Below, piece by piece: positions 44,792-55,503 of a DNA stretch of 64,000 bases; the first letter of the stretch is position 1; the number at the start of each line of letters is the position of its first letter. Made by a program: the position numbers and the translations under genes. The stretch is from Sphingomonas donggukensis. Its GTDB lineage: Bacteria; Pseudomonadota; Alphaproteobacteria; Sphingomonadales; Sphingomonadaceae. The notes under the pieces are model-generated. The model was not told the origin of the DNA. It did no database searches and was given only the letters and a program-made list of their open reading frames with translations. The stretch lies in contig NZ_CP098401.1 in the NCBI RefSeq assembly GCF_023674425.1, positions 2,463,501 to 2,527,500 of the forward strand, read 5' to 3'.

Positions 44792-45757
44792 ATGGAAACC
44801 CGGTCCAATCACGTCCTTGTCGGCGCCGTCGTGCTGATCCTGCTGCTGGTGCTCGCGCTGTTCACGGTGTGGCTGTCGCGTTTCGGCGTCGCCGACGACA
44901 AGGAATATGACATCTTCTTCAAACAGTCGGTCGACGGTTTGAACAAGGGGTCGATCGTCGCCTTCTCGGGCGTGCCCGTCGGCCAGGTGAAGGACATCGC
45001 GCTGTTCAAGCCCGATCCCTCGCTGGTGCGCGTGCGCGTCAGCGTGAAGCCGGAAACGCCGGTTCTCCAAGGCACCACCGCGACCGTGCAGGGCAGCTTC
45101 ACCGGCACCAGCACGGTGCAGCTCGATGGCGCGATCAAGAATGCGCCCCCGATCACCTGCGACGTGCCCGACCCGCAGCGCGCGTGTCCGTTCGGCGTGC
45201 CGATCATCCCGCCCAAGGCCGGTGGTCTGGGCGCACTGCTCAGCTCTGCGCCGCAGCTGCTCGAGCGGATTTCGACGCTCACCGAGCGGCTGAGCGAACT
45301 GCTCTCCAAGCGCAATCAGGATTCGATCGCCGGCATCCTCGCCAACACCGAGCGCCTGTCGACCGCGCTCGCCGATCGCGGGCCGGAGATCGCCGCGACG
45401 CTCGCCGAAACGCGCGAGACGCTGCAAAAGGCGGGCATCGCCGCGCAGCAGATCGGCAATCTCGCCGACACCACCAACGCGACGATGACGTCGGACTTCA
45501 AGCCGGCGATGCAGAACCTCAACAAGGCGATCGGCTCCGCGCAGAAAAGCATGGAGTCGCTGAACGAGGTCATCACCGACGCGAAGCCCGCAGTGAAGGG
45601 CTTCACCCGCCAGACGCTGCCCGAGGTGAACCAGCTGGTGAAGGACCTGCGTGTGATGTCGGCAGCACTCGCCGACGTGGCCGAGAAGGTGAACCAGGGC
45701 GGCGCGTCTTCGCTGATCGGGTCGCCCAAGCTGCCCGACTACGAACCCAAGAAATAA
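44792..45757 (+). CDS. MlaD-type MCE-domain lipid-binding protein
   Basis: 321 residues. One N-terminal membrane anchor (HVLVGAVVLILLLVLALFTV) leads to the MCE domain (VDGLNKGSIVAFSGVPVGQV and the TATVQGSFTGTSTVQLDG part), then a long helical C-terminal region. MCE proteins form hexameric rings that bind phospholipid in the periplasm. It belongs to the mlaEFD-lipoprotein operon. Confidence 0.92.
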   Translation: METRSNHVLVGAVVLILLLVLALFTVWLSRFGVADDKEYDIFFKQSVDGLNKGSIVAFSGVPVGQVKDIALFKPDPSLVRVRVSVKPETPVLQGTTATVQGSFTGTSTVQLDGAIKNAPPITCDVPDPQRACPFGVPIIPPKAGGLGALLSSAPQLLERISTLTERLSELLSKRNQDSIAGILANTERLSTALADRGPEIAATLAETRETLQKAGIAAQQIGNLADTTNATMTSDFKPAMQNLNKAIGSAQKSMESLNEVITDAKPAVKGFTRQTLPEVNQLVKDLRVMSAALADVAEKVNQGGASSLIGSPKLPDYEPKK

Positions 45758-45766
45758 GGCCAATCC

Positions 45767-46375
45767 ATGAGGCATCCCATGACCCTGCGCCCCGCGCTCT
45801 CGCTGGCCCTGACCGCCGCCGTCGCCCTGCCGCTGTCGGGCTGCATCAGCTTCGGTGCAAAGCCGCCGCCCTCGCTGCTGACGCTCAGCAGCGCGACGCC
45901 GATCGCCGCGGGCACGACGCAACGTGCGCCGGGCGCGGGCACGATCACGATCGCCGTGCCGACGGTGCCGCAGGAAATCGCCTCGCTGCGCGTGCCCGTC
46001 CGCGCGACCGACACCAGTGTCGCCTATCTGAAGGATGCGCAGTGGGTCGAACCGCCGAACCGCCTGTTCGCGCGGCTGCTGTCCGACGCCGTCACCGCGC
46101 GCACCGGCCGCGTCGTCATCGGCAGCCGGATGATGGGCGATCCGGGCGCGACGCTGAACGGCGAATTGCGCAGCTTCGGTGTCGATGCCGCCACGTCGAG
46201 CGCGGTGGTGACCTTCGACGCCGCCATCATCCGCACCAGCGGCGGCGCGCTCGAAAAGCGCCGCTTCGAAGCGCGCGTGCCGGTGGCCGCGGTGCTGCCA
46301 AACGCGGTCGGCGTCGCGCTCAACCAGGGCGCGAACCAGGTCGCGGCGGAAGTCGCGGACTGGGTCGGGCGGTAA
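45767..46375 (+). CDS. ABC-type transport auxiliary lipoprotein
   Basis: 202 residues. The signal peptide ends in a lipobox (LPLSGC) and the mature part carries the ABC_trans_aux fold: TITIAVPTVPQEIASLRVPV, YLKDAQWVEPPNRLFARLLS, and a final LNQGANQVAAEVADWVG. These outer-membrane lipoproteins (PqiC/MlaC-like partners) assist MCE transporters. It ends the mla operon. Start at 45767 or the ATG at 45779; both give the same signal peptide. Confidence 0.88.
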   Translation: MRHPMTLRPALSLALTAAVALPLSGCISFGAKPPPSLLTLSSATPIAAGTTQRAPGAGTITIAVPTVPQEIASLRVPVRATDTSVAYLKDAQWVEPPNRLFARLLSDAVTARTGRVVIGSRMMGDPGATLNGELRSFGVDAATSSAVVTFDAAIIRTSGGALEKRRFEARVPVAAVLPNAVGVALNQGANQVAAEVADWVGR

Positions 46376-46405
46376 GGGGTCGATCGGATAGGCGTGACGC
46401 CCACG

Positions 46406-46486
46406 CCGTTCGTGCCGAGCGAAGTCGAAGCACCTCCAAAGACCGCTGTGCCCCGGGACATGTGCTTCGACTTCGCTAGCACACAC
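46406..46486. repeat. Palindromic repeat (family A), second copy
   Basis: Arm 1 CCGTTCGTGCCGAGCGAAGT... and arm 2 TGTGCTTCGACTTCGCT are inverted, but arm 2 diverges after CGCT where it would be expected to continue with CGGCACGAACGG, so this copy is damaged. Same family as 17191-17258. Confidence 0.6.
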
Positions 46487-46540
46487 GGATGAGTTGATAC
46501 CGTCCGCTTGGACGCCGCAAGCGCGCGCACTTCCCAGATC

Positions 46541-46615
46541 CGTTCGTTTCGAGCGTAGTCGAGAAACAGGCCGCACGCGCAGCATACGGTTTCTCGACTA
46601 CGCTCGAAACGAACG
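46541..46615. repeat. Perfect 27-bp inverted repeat (family F)
   Basis: CGTTCGTTTCGAGCGTAGTC... at 46541-46567 is exactly complementary to 46589-46615, with a 21-base loop. A single arm of the same family lies at 62374-62400. Together with the family A copy it fills the gap between the lipoprotein and cyclophilin genes. Confidence 0.85.
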
Positions 46616-46640
46616 GAGGGGGGAAAAGCTAAGCCCCCCC

Positions 46641-47504
46641 CTACGGCGCCTTGCGCACCGGCGGCAGCGCGTTGCAGATGTCCGCGCCACCCGCCGGCAC
46701 CGTGAAGAACGGCGGCTCGCGGTTCTCGCGCGCGGCGATCCACAGCTTGAAGCGGGCGTTGGTGGTGTCGCGATACTGGTAGCGCGGGCGCTCGGCGGCG
46801 GGCAGGTCGCTCGCCAGCCGCGCGGTCGCGATGGGGACGTATTGCTTGGGGTCTTCGTACAGCCCCAGGCCGCCGCCAGTCCCGCGCGGCAGCGTCGACA
46901 GCGCGTCGATCCCCTCGATCACGCGCCCGACGATCGCGATGTTGCGGTCGAGGTGCCGGGGGGCGTGGCCGATGTTCGCGTACAGGTCGCCGCCGCTGCC
47001 GGTCGAGGGCGCCAGGTCGCGCGCGACGCCGACCATGCCGTAGCAATGCGGGATCCACGCCTCGCGCCCGTTGGTGGCGATCGGCCAGCCGTCGCGGCTG
47101 TAGCCGGCCTTGGTCGCATAGGGATCGGGCTTGGTCAGCGTCGCTACCGCATCGAAGCGCGGCCAGACATATTCGGCGGGCGGATTGGCGACGACGCCGG
47201 GCGGCAGCGGCTTCTTCTCGGTCGCGTCGCCCCATTGCGCGACATAATTGTCCTGCACGCGGTACACGGTCTCGCCGTCCCACCATTTGGCGCGGGCGAT
47301 CGCGCGGATGTTGGCGACGTGGACCGGCGTATAGCGCGCCGCCAGCCGCACCACGACGCGCCGCCCGTTGGCGAGCGTGAAGATCAGCACTTCGTCGTCG
47401 GGGATCGCCTTCCAGTCGGCAGGGGTCGCATCATAGGGCTTGGGCGGCGGGGCGGCGGCAGGCGCGGCCTGCGCGAGCAACAGCGGCAAAAGGGCGTTCA
47501 GCAT
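46641..47504 (-). CDS. Periplasmic cyclophilin-type peptidyl-prolyl isomerase
   Basis: 287 residues. A signal peptide ends near AQAAPAAA. The domain contains HVANIRAIARAKWWDGETVY, RVQDNYVAQWGD and later HCYGMVGVARDLAPSTGS, the bacterial cyclophilin outline with an enlarged loop. It would isomerise proline bonds during envelope protein folding. It is not a canonical PpiA because of the long insertions. The start at 47504 gives a proper signal sequence. Confidence 0.87.
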   Translation of the reverse strand: MLNALLPLLLAQAAPAAAPPPKPYDATPADWKAIPDDEVLIFTLANGRRVVVRLAARYTPVHVANIRAIARAKWWDGETVYRVQDNYVAQWGDATEKKPLPPGVVANPPAEYVWPRFDAVATLTKPDPYATKAGYSRDGWPIATNGREAWIPHCYGMVGVARDLAPSTGSGGDLYANIGHAPRHLDRNIAIVGRVIEGIDALSTLPRGTGGGLGLYEDPKQYVPIATARLASDLPAAERPRYQYRDTTNARFKLWIAARENREPPFFTVPAGGADICNALPPVRKAP

Positions 47505-47592
47505 GGCGCGCAAGGTTACATGCGCGCGCGACATGCGCAATCGACTTGCCGAACCGCCCGCCACCCCTTAGGTCGCAGCCTTCCAAGCATGC

Positions 47593-47683
47593 GGAGCGGT
47601 GGCCGAGTGGTCGAAGGCGCTCGCCTGGAAAGTGAGTATACGTCAAAAGCGTATCGAGGGTTCGAATCCCTCCCGCTCCGCCA
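47593..47683 (+). tRNA. tRNA-Ser (anticodon GGA)
   Basis: Acceptor arms GGAGCGG and CCGCTCC pair over seven bases. The D arm is GCCGAGTGGTCGAAGGC. The anticodon stem/loop CTCGCCTGGAAAGTGAG carries GGA. A long variable arm (TATACGTCAAAAGCGTATC) marks it as class II, T arm GAGGGTTCGAATCCCTC, discriminator G and encoded CCA. Confidence 0.97.
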
Positions 47684-47736
47684 CCTTTTCGGTCATCCAT
47701 GATCCCGGCCTGCGCGCGGCGTGCGCGGGCGCGTGT

Positions 47737-48270
47737 CTATCGGGGGTTGGCCGCATCGATCGGGGCGGCGCCGACGGGCGCGTCGCCTGGCCGGGCGGCT
47801 GTGACGTCGGCGTAGGCGCCGCAATAGCGTGCGCCGGGGGCGTGGCCGTCGAGGCGCGTGCCGCAATAGTCCTTCGGGCCTATCACGACGTCGCGTAGCA
47901 CGTGCGTGGTGCCGTCGCGGTGCGCGATGGTCAGATGGCCGCCCGGCCCCACCCGGACGAAGGCAGTCGACAGGATGCGGCGGCCGAGATCGGCGGGCGT
48001 GGGCGACGCAGGTGTGGGAGGCGCGGGCGTGGCGGACGGGGGCGTGACCGGTGCGGCGATCCCGGCGGCGGAGACGGGCTCGACGATCGGACCCTGCGCC
48101 GCCTGCGGGCTGCGGCCCGCAGGTTCGTTCTCGTTCGGCGCCGCGGCCTGAACATCGGAAGTAGAAGCGGGGGCGTGATTGCGCATCGGGGTGTCCGCGG
48201 GTGCAGGAGTACAGGCGGCTAGTGTCGCCAGAGGTGCGAGCGCCAGGGCTGCCAGCGCCGGATGTTCCAT
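47737..48270 (-). CDS. Hypothetical lipoprotein, Ala/Pro-rich
   Basis: 177 residues. A signal peptide with lipobox (TLAAC, Cys around 21) leads to a low-complexity Pro/Ala/Thr region of about 80 residues, then a compact C-terminal part (RRILSTAFVRVGPGGHLTIA, GTTHVLRDVVIGPKDYCGTR, ARYCGAYADVTAARP). Two Cys in the C-terminal part may form a disulphide. I do not recognise a family. It is divergent from the RTX protease gene. Confidence 0.7.
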   Translation of the reverse strand: MEHPALAALALAPLATLAACTPAPADTPMRNHAPASTSDVQAAAPNENEPAGRSPQAAQGPIVEPVSAAGIAAPVTPPSATPAPPTPASPTPADLGRRILSTAFVRVGPGGHLTIAHRDGTTHVLRDVVIGPKDYCGTRLDGHAPGARYCGAYADVTAARPGDAPVGAAPIDAANPR

Positions 48271-48587
48271 CGCTCTATTTGGACGCCTGAACACCGCCAA
48301 GCGATACGATAAACGAAGGGCGCTGTCACGCCCGGGCGTGCGGCAAGCACGTCGCCCGGACGGCGCAAGCCATTGGGATCGCAGCGGCTCGACGTCTTAT
48401 GGCTTCGTCCCGTCGCGGTACGCTGCCGTCCCAAGCACGGGATACGCGCTGCGAATCAAGTGCTTGCCAGCGTTGGAAATCCATGAATATATGAACAAAT
48501 TGTCACCGGCATCCGACAGAATCGGTGTGTCCGAGTGGGCATCGCGGCAACGACGATGTGGCAACACAGTCTTTGGGGGGATCACCG
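48271..48587. other. Divergent intergenic region upstream of the RTX protease
   Basis: 317 bases without a credible gene. The stretch 48480-48505 (ATGAATATATGAACAAATTGTCA) is unusually AT-rich for this genome and is the likely promoter region of the large gene; TTGTCA could be a -35 element, but no clear -10 follows. GGGGGG at 48575 is the ribosome site. Confidence 0.5.
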
Positions 48588-51500
48588 ATGAGCAATTCCG
48601 AATCCGGCAATGTAGTTTCCGACGTCGAAACCGGTGGTCCCAAGTTCGAGGTCGGCATCAGCGAGCCGGGCATCGGTGTTTCCTCGGGCGGCGACCTGAC
48701 GACCGGCGATGCGCCGGCGCAGGAACTGAACGGCGGCGAGTGGGGCGTCGGCACGACCGACGGATTGTCCGACATCGCCCACGTCACGGTCGTCGAGGGC
48801 TGCGGCTGCGCATTGTGCCAGGGCATGCGCGAAGGCGCCAATGCGAACGGAGAGGACAGCGCGGCGCAGAAGGGCGTCGATCCGACGGCTGCGAATCCGC
48901 AGTCCGGTCCGATCGGCGTGGTCCTGCCGCTCGGCACCAATCCCGACGGTAGCCATTTCTTCACGGGCATCCGCAACGTCGATGCGATCCTGATCGGTTC
49001 GAAGTGGGGCACGACCAACCTCACCTACAGCTTCCCGACCTCGGGCTCGAACTACAACGGCTCCACCCCGCTCACCAACGGCGTCAGCAACTACCACATC
49101 GATCTCGGTACGCAGCAGCAGGCGGCGGCGCGCGCGGCATTCGCCCAGCTTTCGGCGGCGACCGGACTGACCTTCACCGAGATTACCGAAACCGATACGG
49201 TCCACGCCAACATCCGCATCTCGCAGACGGCGGATTCCGAGGTCGGCTCGGCCTATGGCGGCTTCCCGTCCGACAAGCAGAGTGCGGCAGGGGACATCTG
49301 GTTCGGCCGCACCAACCAGCCCTATTACGACCTCGCGGTGAAGGGTACGTGGGGCTACGCCACCATGATGCACGAGATCGGCCACACGATGGGGCTGAAG
49401 CACGGGCACCAAGATTACACGAACAGCGACCTGTCGTTCTATTTCGGCACCTTCCCGCAGTACGGTACCCAGTCGCTGACGCCCGATCGCGACGGCCAGG
49501 CGTGGTCGCTGATGACCTACACGCCGGCCCCGTTCACCAACAGCAACTTCGCCGGCGAGAAGGTCAACCAGCCGCAGACGTACATGCAGTATGATCTGGC
49601 TGCGCTCCAGTATCTCTACGGCGCCAACTTCAACACCAATTCCGGCGACAGCGTCTATACGTTCAGCCTGACGACCGGTGAGATGTTCATCAACGGCGTC
49701 GGCCAGGGTGCGCCGTCCGGCAACAAGATCTTCCTCACCGTCTGGGATGGCGGCGGCAACGACACGATCGACGTCAGCAACTATGCGAACGGCGTCACGG
49801 TCGACCTGCGTCCGGGCGAATTCTCGACCTTCGACCAGGCACAGCTGGCCAACAACCTGGCCTATCAGGGCCTGACGAACCTGGCGCCCGGCAACATCGC
49901 CATGTCGCTGCTCTACAACAACGACGCGCGCTCGCTGATCGAGAATGTGAAGGGCGGTGCCGGCAACGACATCTTCATCGGCAACAGCGCCAACAACATC
50001 CTCGACGGCGGCGCGGGCAGCGACACGGTGATCTTCACCGGCACGACCGGCATCAATGCCACGCTGAACGACACCGGCGCCGACGTCATCGTCACGCATG
50101 ACGGCGAAACCGACACGCTGCGCAGCATCGAAAACATCCAGGGCACGGTCGGCAACGACACGCTGACCGGCAACAGCCAGAACAACACGCTGAGCGGTGG
50201 CGTCGGCGGTGCCGACGTGCTGTCGGGCGGCGCGGGCGACGACCGGCTGATCGGCGGCGGCTTCACCGTCGTGAACAGCGCGATCATCACCAAGGCGCAG
50301 TCCGAATCGAACCTCTCGGCGGGATCGGCGATCAATCCCCAGGCGCGCAATGCCTATACGCTCGCGGCCGACTCCAACGTCACCAATTCGACCACCGTGC
50401 CGCATGCGCAGGTCAATGCGACGGCGACCGGCGGCGGGCTGGAATATTACCGTCTCGACGTGGCGGCCGGTTCGACCGCGATCTTCGACATCGACTTCAG
50501 CAGCATCGACACCTGGATCGAACTGGTCGATTCGAACGGCCAGCTGCTGGCGCAGAACGACGACAGCACCGCCGACGCGGGTAGCCAGACGGGCAACTCC
50601 TATCTGACCTACACGTTCGCCACCGCTGGCACCTATTACATCCGGGTCGGTCGCTGGACCGCGGCGAACGGCAATTTCGCCGATCCCCTGGACGCGGGCA
50701 CGACCTACACGCTCAACATCTCGCTGAGCAGCGCCACGGTCAACACCGCGCCCTTCACCGCGATCAACAGCAGCAGTGTCACCGCCGACGGCGGTGAGGG
50801 CAACGACTTCCTGATGGGCACGCTCGGCAACGACACGCTCATCGGCGGCAACGGCAACGACACCGCGTCGTTCGCGACCGCGTTCAGCAATTCGGCGACC
50901 GGCGTCACCGTCAACCTGAACCAGCAGGGATCGGCGCAGAACACCGGGGCGGCCGGCACCGACACGCTGACCGGCATCGAGAATCTGGTCGGTTCGCAGT
51001 ACAACGACACGCTGACGGGTGACGCGAACAACAACGTCATCGAAGGCGGTCTCGGCAACGACACGCTGGTCGGCGGCTTCGGCAACGACACCGCATCCTA
51101 TGCGGGCGCCAGCGCGGGCGTGACCGTCAGCCTGGCACTGCAGGGTGCCGCGCAGAACACCGGCGTCACCGGCAACGACACGCTGAGCGGGTTCGAGAAC
51201 CTGCTGGGCTCGGCCTTCGCCGACACGCTGACCGGTAACTCGGGCGAGAATATCCTGACCGGCGGTGCGGGCGACGACACGCTTAATCCGGGCGCCAATG
51301 CGATCGGCAACGTCGACCTGCTCGACGGCGGCGCCGGATCCGACACGGCGTCCTTCGCGGGCTTCACCGCCGGCGTCACCGCGACGCTCGCGGGTGCCCT
51401 GGACGGCAGCGCCAGCGTCGGCGGCCAGCAGGTCGCGGTGCTGCGCAGCATCGAAAACCTGACGGGCGGCGACGGCAACGACACGCTGACCGGTGACGCC

Positions 51501-54500
51501 AACGACAACGTCATCGACGGCGGGCTCGGCGACGACGTCCTCGACGGCGGCGCCGGCAACGACACCGTGTCGTACCGCGGCACGATCGGCGCGACCGTCA
51601 ACCTGTCCATCCTGGCCGCGCAGGCGACCGGTTATGGCAACGACACGCTCGTCGGGTTCGAAAACGTGCGCACCGGTTCGGGCGCGGATACCATTACCGG
51701 CGACGGCAACGACAACATCTTCTTCGACGGCGGCGGGGCGGACACCTATAATGGTGGCGCCGGGTCCGACACGGTCGACTACACGAACATCACCGCCGCG
51801 CTGACGGTCAACCTGAACACCACGACTGCGCAGGCAGCGTCGACGGGCGGCGACATTCTGTCGGGCATCGAGAATGTCGTCGGATCGCTGACCGCGGCGA
51901 ACACGCTGACCGGCGGCGACACGACGGCCAACCGTCTGGTCGGCGGCGCGGCGGCCGACTTCCTGATCGGCCGCGGCCTCGGCGACACGCTCATCGGCGG
52001 CGCTGGCAACGACGTGATCTTCGGCGACTATGTTAACACCTTCAGCGCGACCGCGGGCATGGCCGACGGCAACGATGTGCTGGAGGGCGGCGCCGGTAAC
52101 GACAGCCTGGTCGGCGGCCTCGGCGCCGACATCCTGCGCGGCGGCGACGGCGACGACATCCTCGTCGGTGGCCTGGCCAACGGCACGGTCGCGGGCCTCT
52201 CCACGGTCTATACCAACGACGGCGGCGGCGCGGACGTGTTCGACGGCGGCGAGGGTACGGACACCGCCTATGCCTATTATACCGACCAGACCGGCGGCAT
52301 CGCTTTCGACCTCGCCAATGTGGCGGGCAACAGCGCGATCACGATGGGCGGCGCAGCATATGGGTCGTTCACGAGCATCGAGCGCGTGATCTTCCGCGGC
52401 GGCTCGGGCAACGACGTCGTTCGCGGTACCGGTTATCTCGACACGCTGATCGGCGGCGCTGGCGATGACGTTCTCGACGGCTGGTACGGCAACGACACGC
52501 TGTCGGGCGGCGCCGGCAACGACATCCTCCGGGGTGGTGAGGGGCTCGACACCGTTACCTACGTCAACGCCACGGCCGGTGTGAATGTCGACCTGCGCAT
52601 CACCACGGCGCAGGACACGGGCGGAGAAGGCATCGATACCCTGACCGATATCGAATACATCACCGGTTCGCAGTTCGGCGACACGCTGCGCGGCAACGAT
52701 GACTTCAACCTGCTCATTGACAACGCCGTGAACCCGGCGGCGACGGCCTTCAGCCAGACCGACGCGCTCTATGGCTACGGCGGGAACGACAGCATACTGG
52801 TGACCCGTGCCGCTGCAGATGTGGCGACCAATATCCTGATGGATGGCGGCGATGGTGACGATATCATCCAGCTCGTCTCTGGGACGGTGACGACCACGAC
52901 TACCGATCCTGACGGCCTGTCCTCGGGCGCTGCCTATGCCCTTCCGGGCCGTGCCGGCACCCGCGCGCTCGACAACGTGGTCGTCAGCGGCGGCGCCGGA
53001 AACGACCGCGTCGTCCTCACGGGCGTCGATGCGGCAGTCGTCGATCTAGGCAACGGCAACGACGTGCTGAGCATCAGCACGCTCGGCGGCGCCGGGTTCA
53101 ATGACCACGATATCACCACCGGTACGGGCCAGGACGTCATCTGGCTCGCCGGGACCGGTGCGGCGGCGACCACCACGGCGCGCGCCAACATCGTCCGCGA
53201 TTTCACGGTCGGTAACCTGGGTGACCGGTTCGAACTGCGCAACGCGACCGCGGCGACGAGCTACATCAACACCACCAATTTCATCAATCTGGCGACCGGT
53301 GGCGTCAATTCCGACCTGTTCGACAGCGGCCATATGCGTCTGGTGCAGTCGGGGACCGACATCCTGCTGCAGGTCGATCGCGACGGTGCAGCCGGTGTGA
53401 CCAACACCTTCGTCACGATCGCCGTGCTCCAGGGCACCTACACGGGCGGCTTCACCGAGTTCAACTTCGACGGCATGGTCGGCCAGCTCAACCTGACCGG
53501 TATCGGCGCGCTCAACGAGACGCTGACCGGCGCGTCGAAGGCGGACACGCTGAACGGTGGTGACGGCAACGACACGCTGTTCGGCCTGGCCGGCAACGAC
53601 ACGCTGATCGGCGGGAACGGCAACGACGTCCTCGACGGCGGCACCGGCGACGACGCCATGACTGGCGGCGCTGGCGACGACACTTACTATGTCGATTCGA
53701 CCGGTGATACGGTGACGGAACAGGCGAACGAGGGGACCGACACCGTCATCACCACGCTGACGAACTATACGCTTCAGGCCAATTTCGAGAACCTGACCTA
53801 CATCGGCACCACCGGCGGCAATCTGAGCGGCAACAGCGCAGACAACGTCATCATCGGTTCCGAGACGGCGGATTTCTTCAACCTGTCGCAGGGTGGCAAC
53901 GACACCGTGAACGGCAATGGCGGTGACGACGCTTTCTTCTTCGGCAGCCAGTTCACCCGCGACGACAAGGTCAATGGCGGCGTCGGCAGCTTCGACCAGC
54001 TCGGCCTTCAGGGGAACTACTTTAACCTGGCGCTCAGCGCGACCAGCCTGACCGGCGTCGAAAGCATCTTCCTGCTCTCGGGCAGCAACACCAGCTTCGG
54101 CGACGTCGCGGGCAATTCCTACTATTACAACATCCGCACCGACGACGCGAACATCGCCGCCGGCCAGACCCTGTCGGTGAACGCCAACTCCCTGACCGCG
54201 GCAGAGAGCGTCTTCTTCGACGCACGCGCCGAAAGCGATGGCGCGATCGTGTACTATGGCGGCCTCGGAACCGATGTCGTCACCGGCGGTCAGCAGAGTG
54301 ATGCCTTCTTCTTCGGGGCGGGTGCGTTCGGGACCGGCGACGTGATCGACGGCCAGGGTGGCAACTTCGACCAGGTCGCCTTCAGGGGCAGCTTCTCCGG
54401 GACCATCGGCGCCGGGCAGTTCTTCTCGATCGAGAACCTCGTCCTGCTGTCGGGCGGTTCGACCGCCTACACCTACAACATCACCATGAGCGATGCGAAC

Positions 54501-55127
54501 GTCGCGGCGGGTGCCAACTTCGCGGTGAGCGCCAACACGCTCGGCGCGGGGGAATCGCTGATCTTCAACGATACCGCCGAAACCAACGCTGCCGTCACCG
54601 TCTTCTCGGGCGCCGGCAACGACCAGATCCGCATGGGTGCCCGTGGCGACACGGTGTTCGGCGGCGCCGGTGACGATGTGATCTACGGCAACGGCGGCGC
54701 CGACCAGCTCCGCGGCGGTGCGGGCAACGACACGTTCGGCTATCTGCTGGTGTCCGACTCGACCGCGACGTCGCAGGATCACATCTTCGATTTCTCGAAC
54801 GGAGATCACATCGACCTGAGCGGCATCGCGACGTTCACCTACGTCAGCGGCGGGTTCACCGCCGCCAACCAGGTACGCGTGACCGACCAGGGCAGCGGCA
54901 ACTATCTGGTCGAAGCGGAAACCACCGGCGACGGCCAGGCCGACCTGTCGATCCTGGTCACCAGCGACCATGCGCTGACGGCCAACGACTTCATCGGCCT
55001 GACGGCGCCGAACACGAGCGCGTTCATGAGCCCGAGCATGTTCGTGACGCCGGACGTGTCGGTCTTCGACGGCCACACGCTGTTCGTCAGCCAGGCGCCG
55101 ATCGTCGCCAGCGACGTCGTGATGTAA
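48588..55127 (+). CDS. Giant RTX serralysin-like metalloprotease, 2179 residues
   Basis: No Sec signal is present. After an acidic N-terminal region of 115 residues comes a metzincin domain with [11 protein letters not shown] (His262, Glu263, His266, His272) and the Met-turn SLMTY (Met309). From about residue 390 to 600 and 740 onward are many GGxGxDxxx nonapeptides that bind calcium. A PPC-like beta domain sits at about residues 605-715. Two related modules near 1760-1990 and a final Peptidase_M10_C-like segment ([14 protein letters not shown]) follow. This architecture indicates type I secretion. No T1SS genes are in the window. Unusual: three Cys in CGCALC at residues 72-77. Confidence 0.93.
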   Translation: MSNSESGNVVSDVETGGPKFEVGISEPGIGVSSGGDLTTGDAPAQELNGGEWGVGTTDGLSDIAHVTVVEGCGCALCQGMREGANANGEDSAAQKGVDPTAANPQSGPIGVVLPLGTNPDGSHFFTGIRNVDAILIGSKWGTTNLTYSFPTSGSNYNGSTPLTNGVSNYHIDLGTQQQAAARAAFAQLSAATGLTFTEITETDTVHANIRISQTADSEVGSAYGGFPSDKQSAAGDIWFGRTNQPYYDLAVKGTWGYATMMHEIGHTMGLKHGHQDYTNSDLSFYFGTFPQYGTQSLTPDRDGQAWSLMTYTPAPFTNSNFAGEKVNQPQTYMQYDLAALQYLYGANFNTNSGDSVYTFSLTTGEMFINGVGQGAPSGNKIFLTVWDGGGNDTIDVSNYANGVTVDLRPGEFSTFDQAQLANNLAYQGLTNLAPGNIAMSLLYNNDARSLIENVKGGAGNDIFIGNSANNILDGGAGSDTVIFTGTTGINATLNDTGADVIVTHDGETDTLRSIENIQGTVGNDTLTGNSQNNTLSGGVGGADVLSGGAGDDRLIGGGFTVVNSAIITKAQSESNLSAGSAINPQARNAYTLAADSNVTNSTTVPHAQVNATATGGGLEYYRLDVAAGSTAIFDIDFSSIDTWIELVDSNGQLLAQNDDSTADAGSQTGNSYLTYTFATAGTYYIRVGRWTAANGNFADPLDAGTTYTLNISLSSATVNTAPFTAINSSSVTADGGEGNDFLMGTLGNDTLIGGNGNDTASFATAFSNSATGVTVNLNQQGSAQNTGAAGTDTLTGIENLVGSQYNDTLTGDANNNVIEGGLGNDTLVGGFGNDTASYAGASAGVTVSLALQGAAQNTGVTGNDTLSGFENLLGSAFADTLTGNSGENILTGGAGDDTLNPGANAIGNVDLLDGGAGSDTASFAGFTAGVTATLAGALDGSASVGGQQVAVLRSIENLTGGDGNDTLTGDANDNVIDGGLGDDVLDGGAGNDTVSYRGTIGATVNLSILAAQATGYGNDTLVGFENVRTGSGADTITGDGNDNIFFDGGGADTYNGGAGSDTVDYTNITAALTVNLNTTTAQAASTGGDILSGIENVVGSLTAANTLTGGDTTANRLVGGAAADFLIGRGLGDTLIGGAGNDVIFGDYVNTFSATAGMADGNDVLEGGAGNDSLVGGLGADILRGGDGDDILVGGLANGTVAGLSTVYTNDGGGADVFDGGEGTDTAYAYYTDQTGGIAFDLANVAGNSAITMGGAAYGSFTSIERVIFRGGSGNDVVRGTGYLDTLIGGAGDDVLDGWYGNDTLSGGAGNDILRGGEGLDTVTYVNATAGVNVDLRITTAQDTGGEGIDTLTDIEYITGSQFGDTLRGNDDFNLLIDNAVNPAATAFSQTDALYGYGGNDSILVTRAAADVATNILMDGGDGDDIIQLVSGTVTTTTTDPDGLSSGAAYALPGRAGTRALDNVVVSGGAGNDRVVLTGVDAAVVDLGNGNDVLSISTLGGAGFNDHDITTGTGQDVIWLAGTGAAATTTARANIVRDFTVGNLGDRFELRNATAATSYINTTNFINLATGGVNSDLFDSGHMRLVQSGTDILLQVDRDGAAGVTNTFVTIAVLQGTYTGGFTEFNFDGMVGQLNLTGIGALNETLTGASKADTLNGGDGNDTLFGLAGNDTLIGGNGNDVLDGGTGDDAMTGGAGDDTYYVDSTGDTVTEQANEGTDTVITTLTNYTLQANFENLTYIGTTGGNLSGNSADNVIIGSETADFFNLSQGGNDTVNGNGGDDAFFFGSQFTRDDKVNGGVGSFDQLGLQGNYFNLALSATSLTGVESIFLLSGSNTSFGDVAGNSYYYNIRTDDANIAAGQTLSVNANSLTAAESVFFDARAESDGAIVYYGGLGTDVVTGGQQSDAFFFGAGAFGTGDVIDGQGGNFDQVAFRGSFSGTIGAGQFFSIENLVLLSGGSTAYTYNITMSDANVAAGANFAVSANTLGAGESLIFNDTAETNAAVTVFSGAGNDQIRMGARGDTVFGGAGDDVIYGNGGADQLRGGAGNDTFGYLLVSDSTATSQDHIFDFSNGDHIDLSGIATFTYVSGGFTAANQVRVTDQGSGNYLVEAETTGDGQADLSILVTSDHALTANDFIGLTAPNTSAFMSPSMFVTPDVSVFDGHTLFVSQAPIVASDVVM

Positions 55128-55198
55128 GGACGCGTCGCCCGCGCCCGGCCGAGCCTGCTCGTCGGGCAAGGGGTGCGCGGCAGATCAACGTGCGAAAG

Positions 55199-55237
55199 CG
55201 CCACCTGTGCAGAACCTGCGCGGGTGGCGTTTTCATT
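55199..55237 (+). terminator. Rho-independent terminator after the RTX protease
   Basis: CGCCACC pairs with GGTGGCG, with an inner TGTGCAGAACCTGCGC that can extend the stem, followed by TTTTCATTT. About 70 bases after the stop. Confidence 0.75.
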
Positions 55238-55503
55238 TGAGGGACGGGCGCCTGCTATTTCGCGGCCAAGCGTGAGTCTTCGCCACCGATAACGCGACCG
55301 CCCGCACATCGTCGATTCTCGGGAACGGCGCAGGGCCTGTTCGCCCGGCTTGGTCTCCGCCATGTGACTGCCGAACCTTCACACGCGCGGTCGGTGGCTG
55401 TCGGAGGTATGGCCGGCTGCCACCACAACAGGCATGCAAAGCCGACGAAACTCGCCTAGGCTCGGCCCGAAAGCTGCACAGCCGCCGGGCGACGCCGCGG
55501 CTC
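55238..55503. other. Intergenic region, no gene seen
   Basis: 266 bases between the terminator and the YkgJ-like gene. No coding frame with good start and third-position bias, no recognisable repeat. Confidence 0.5.

Noticed and set aside
47593..47683. tRNA-Ser as an integration site
   Set aside because: No integrase, no repeated tRNA 3' end and only chromosomal genes around it.
53046..55169. Long minus-strand frame opposite the RTX gene
   Set aside because: It arises because GGxGxD repeats read backwards avoid stops; composition is not protein-like.
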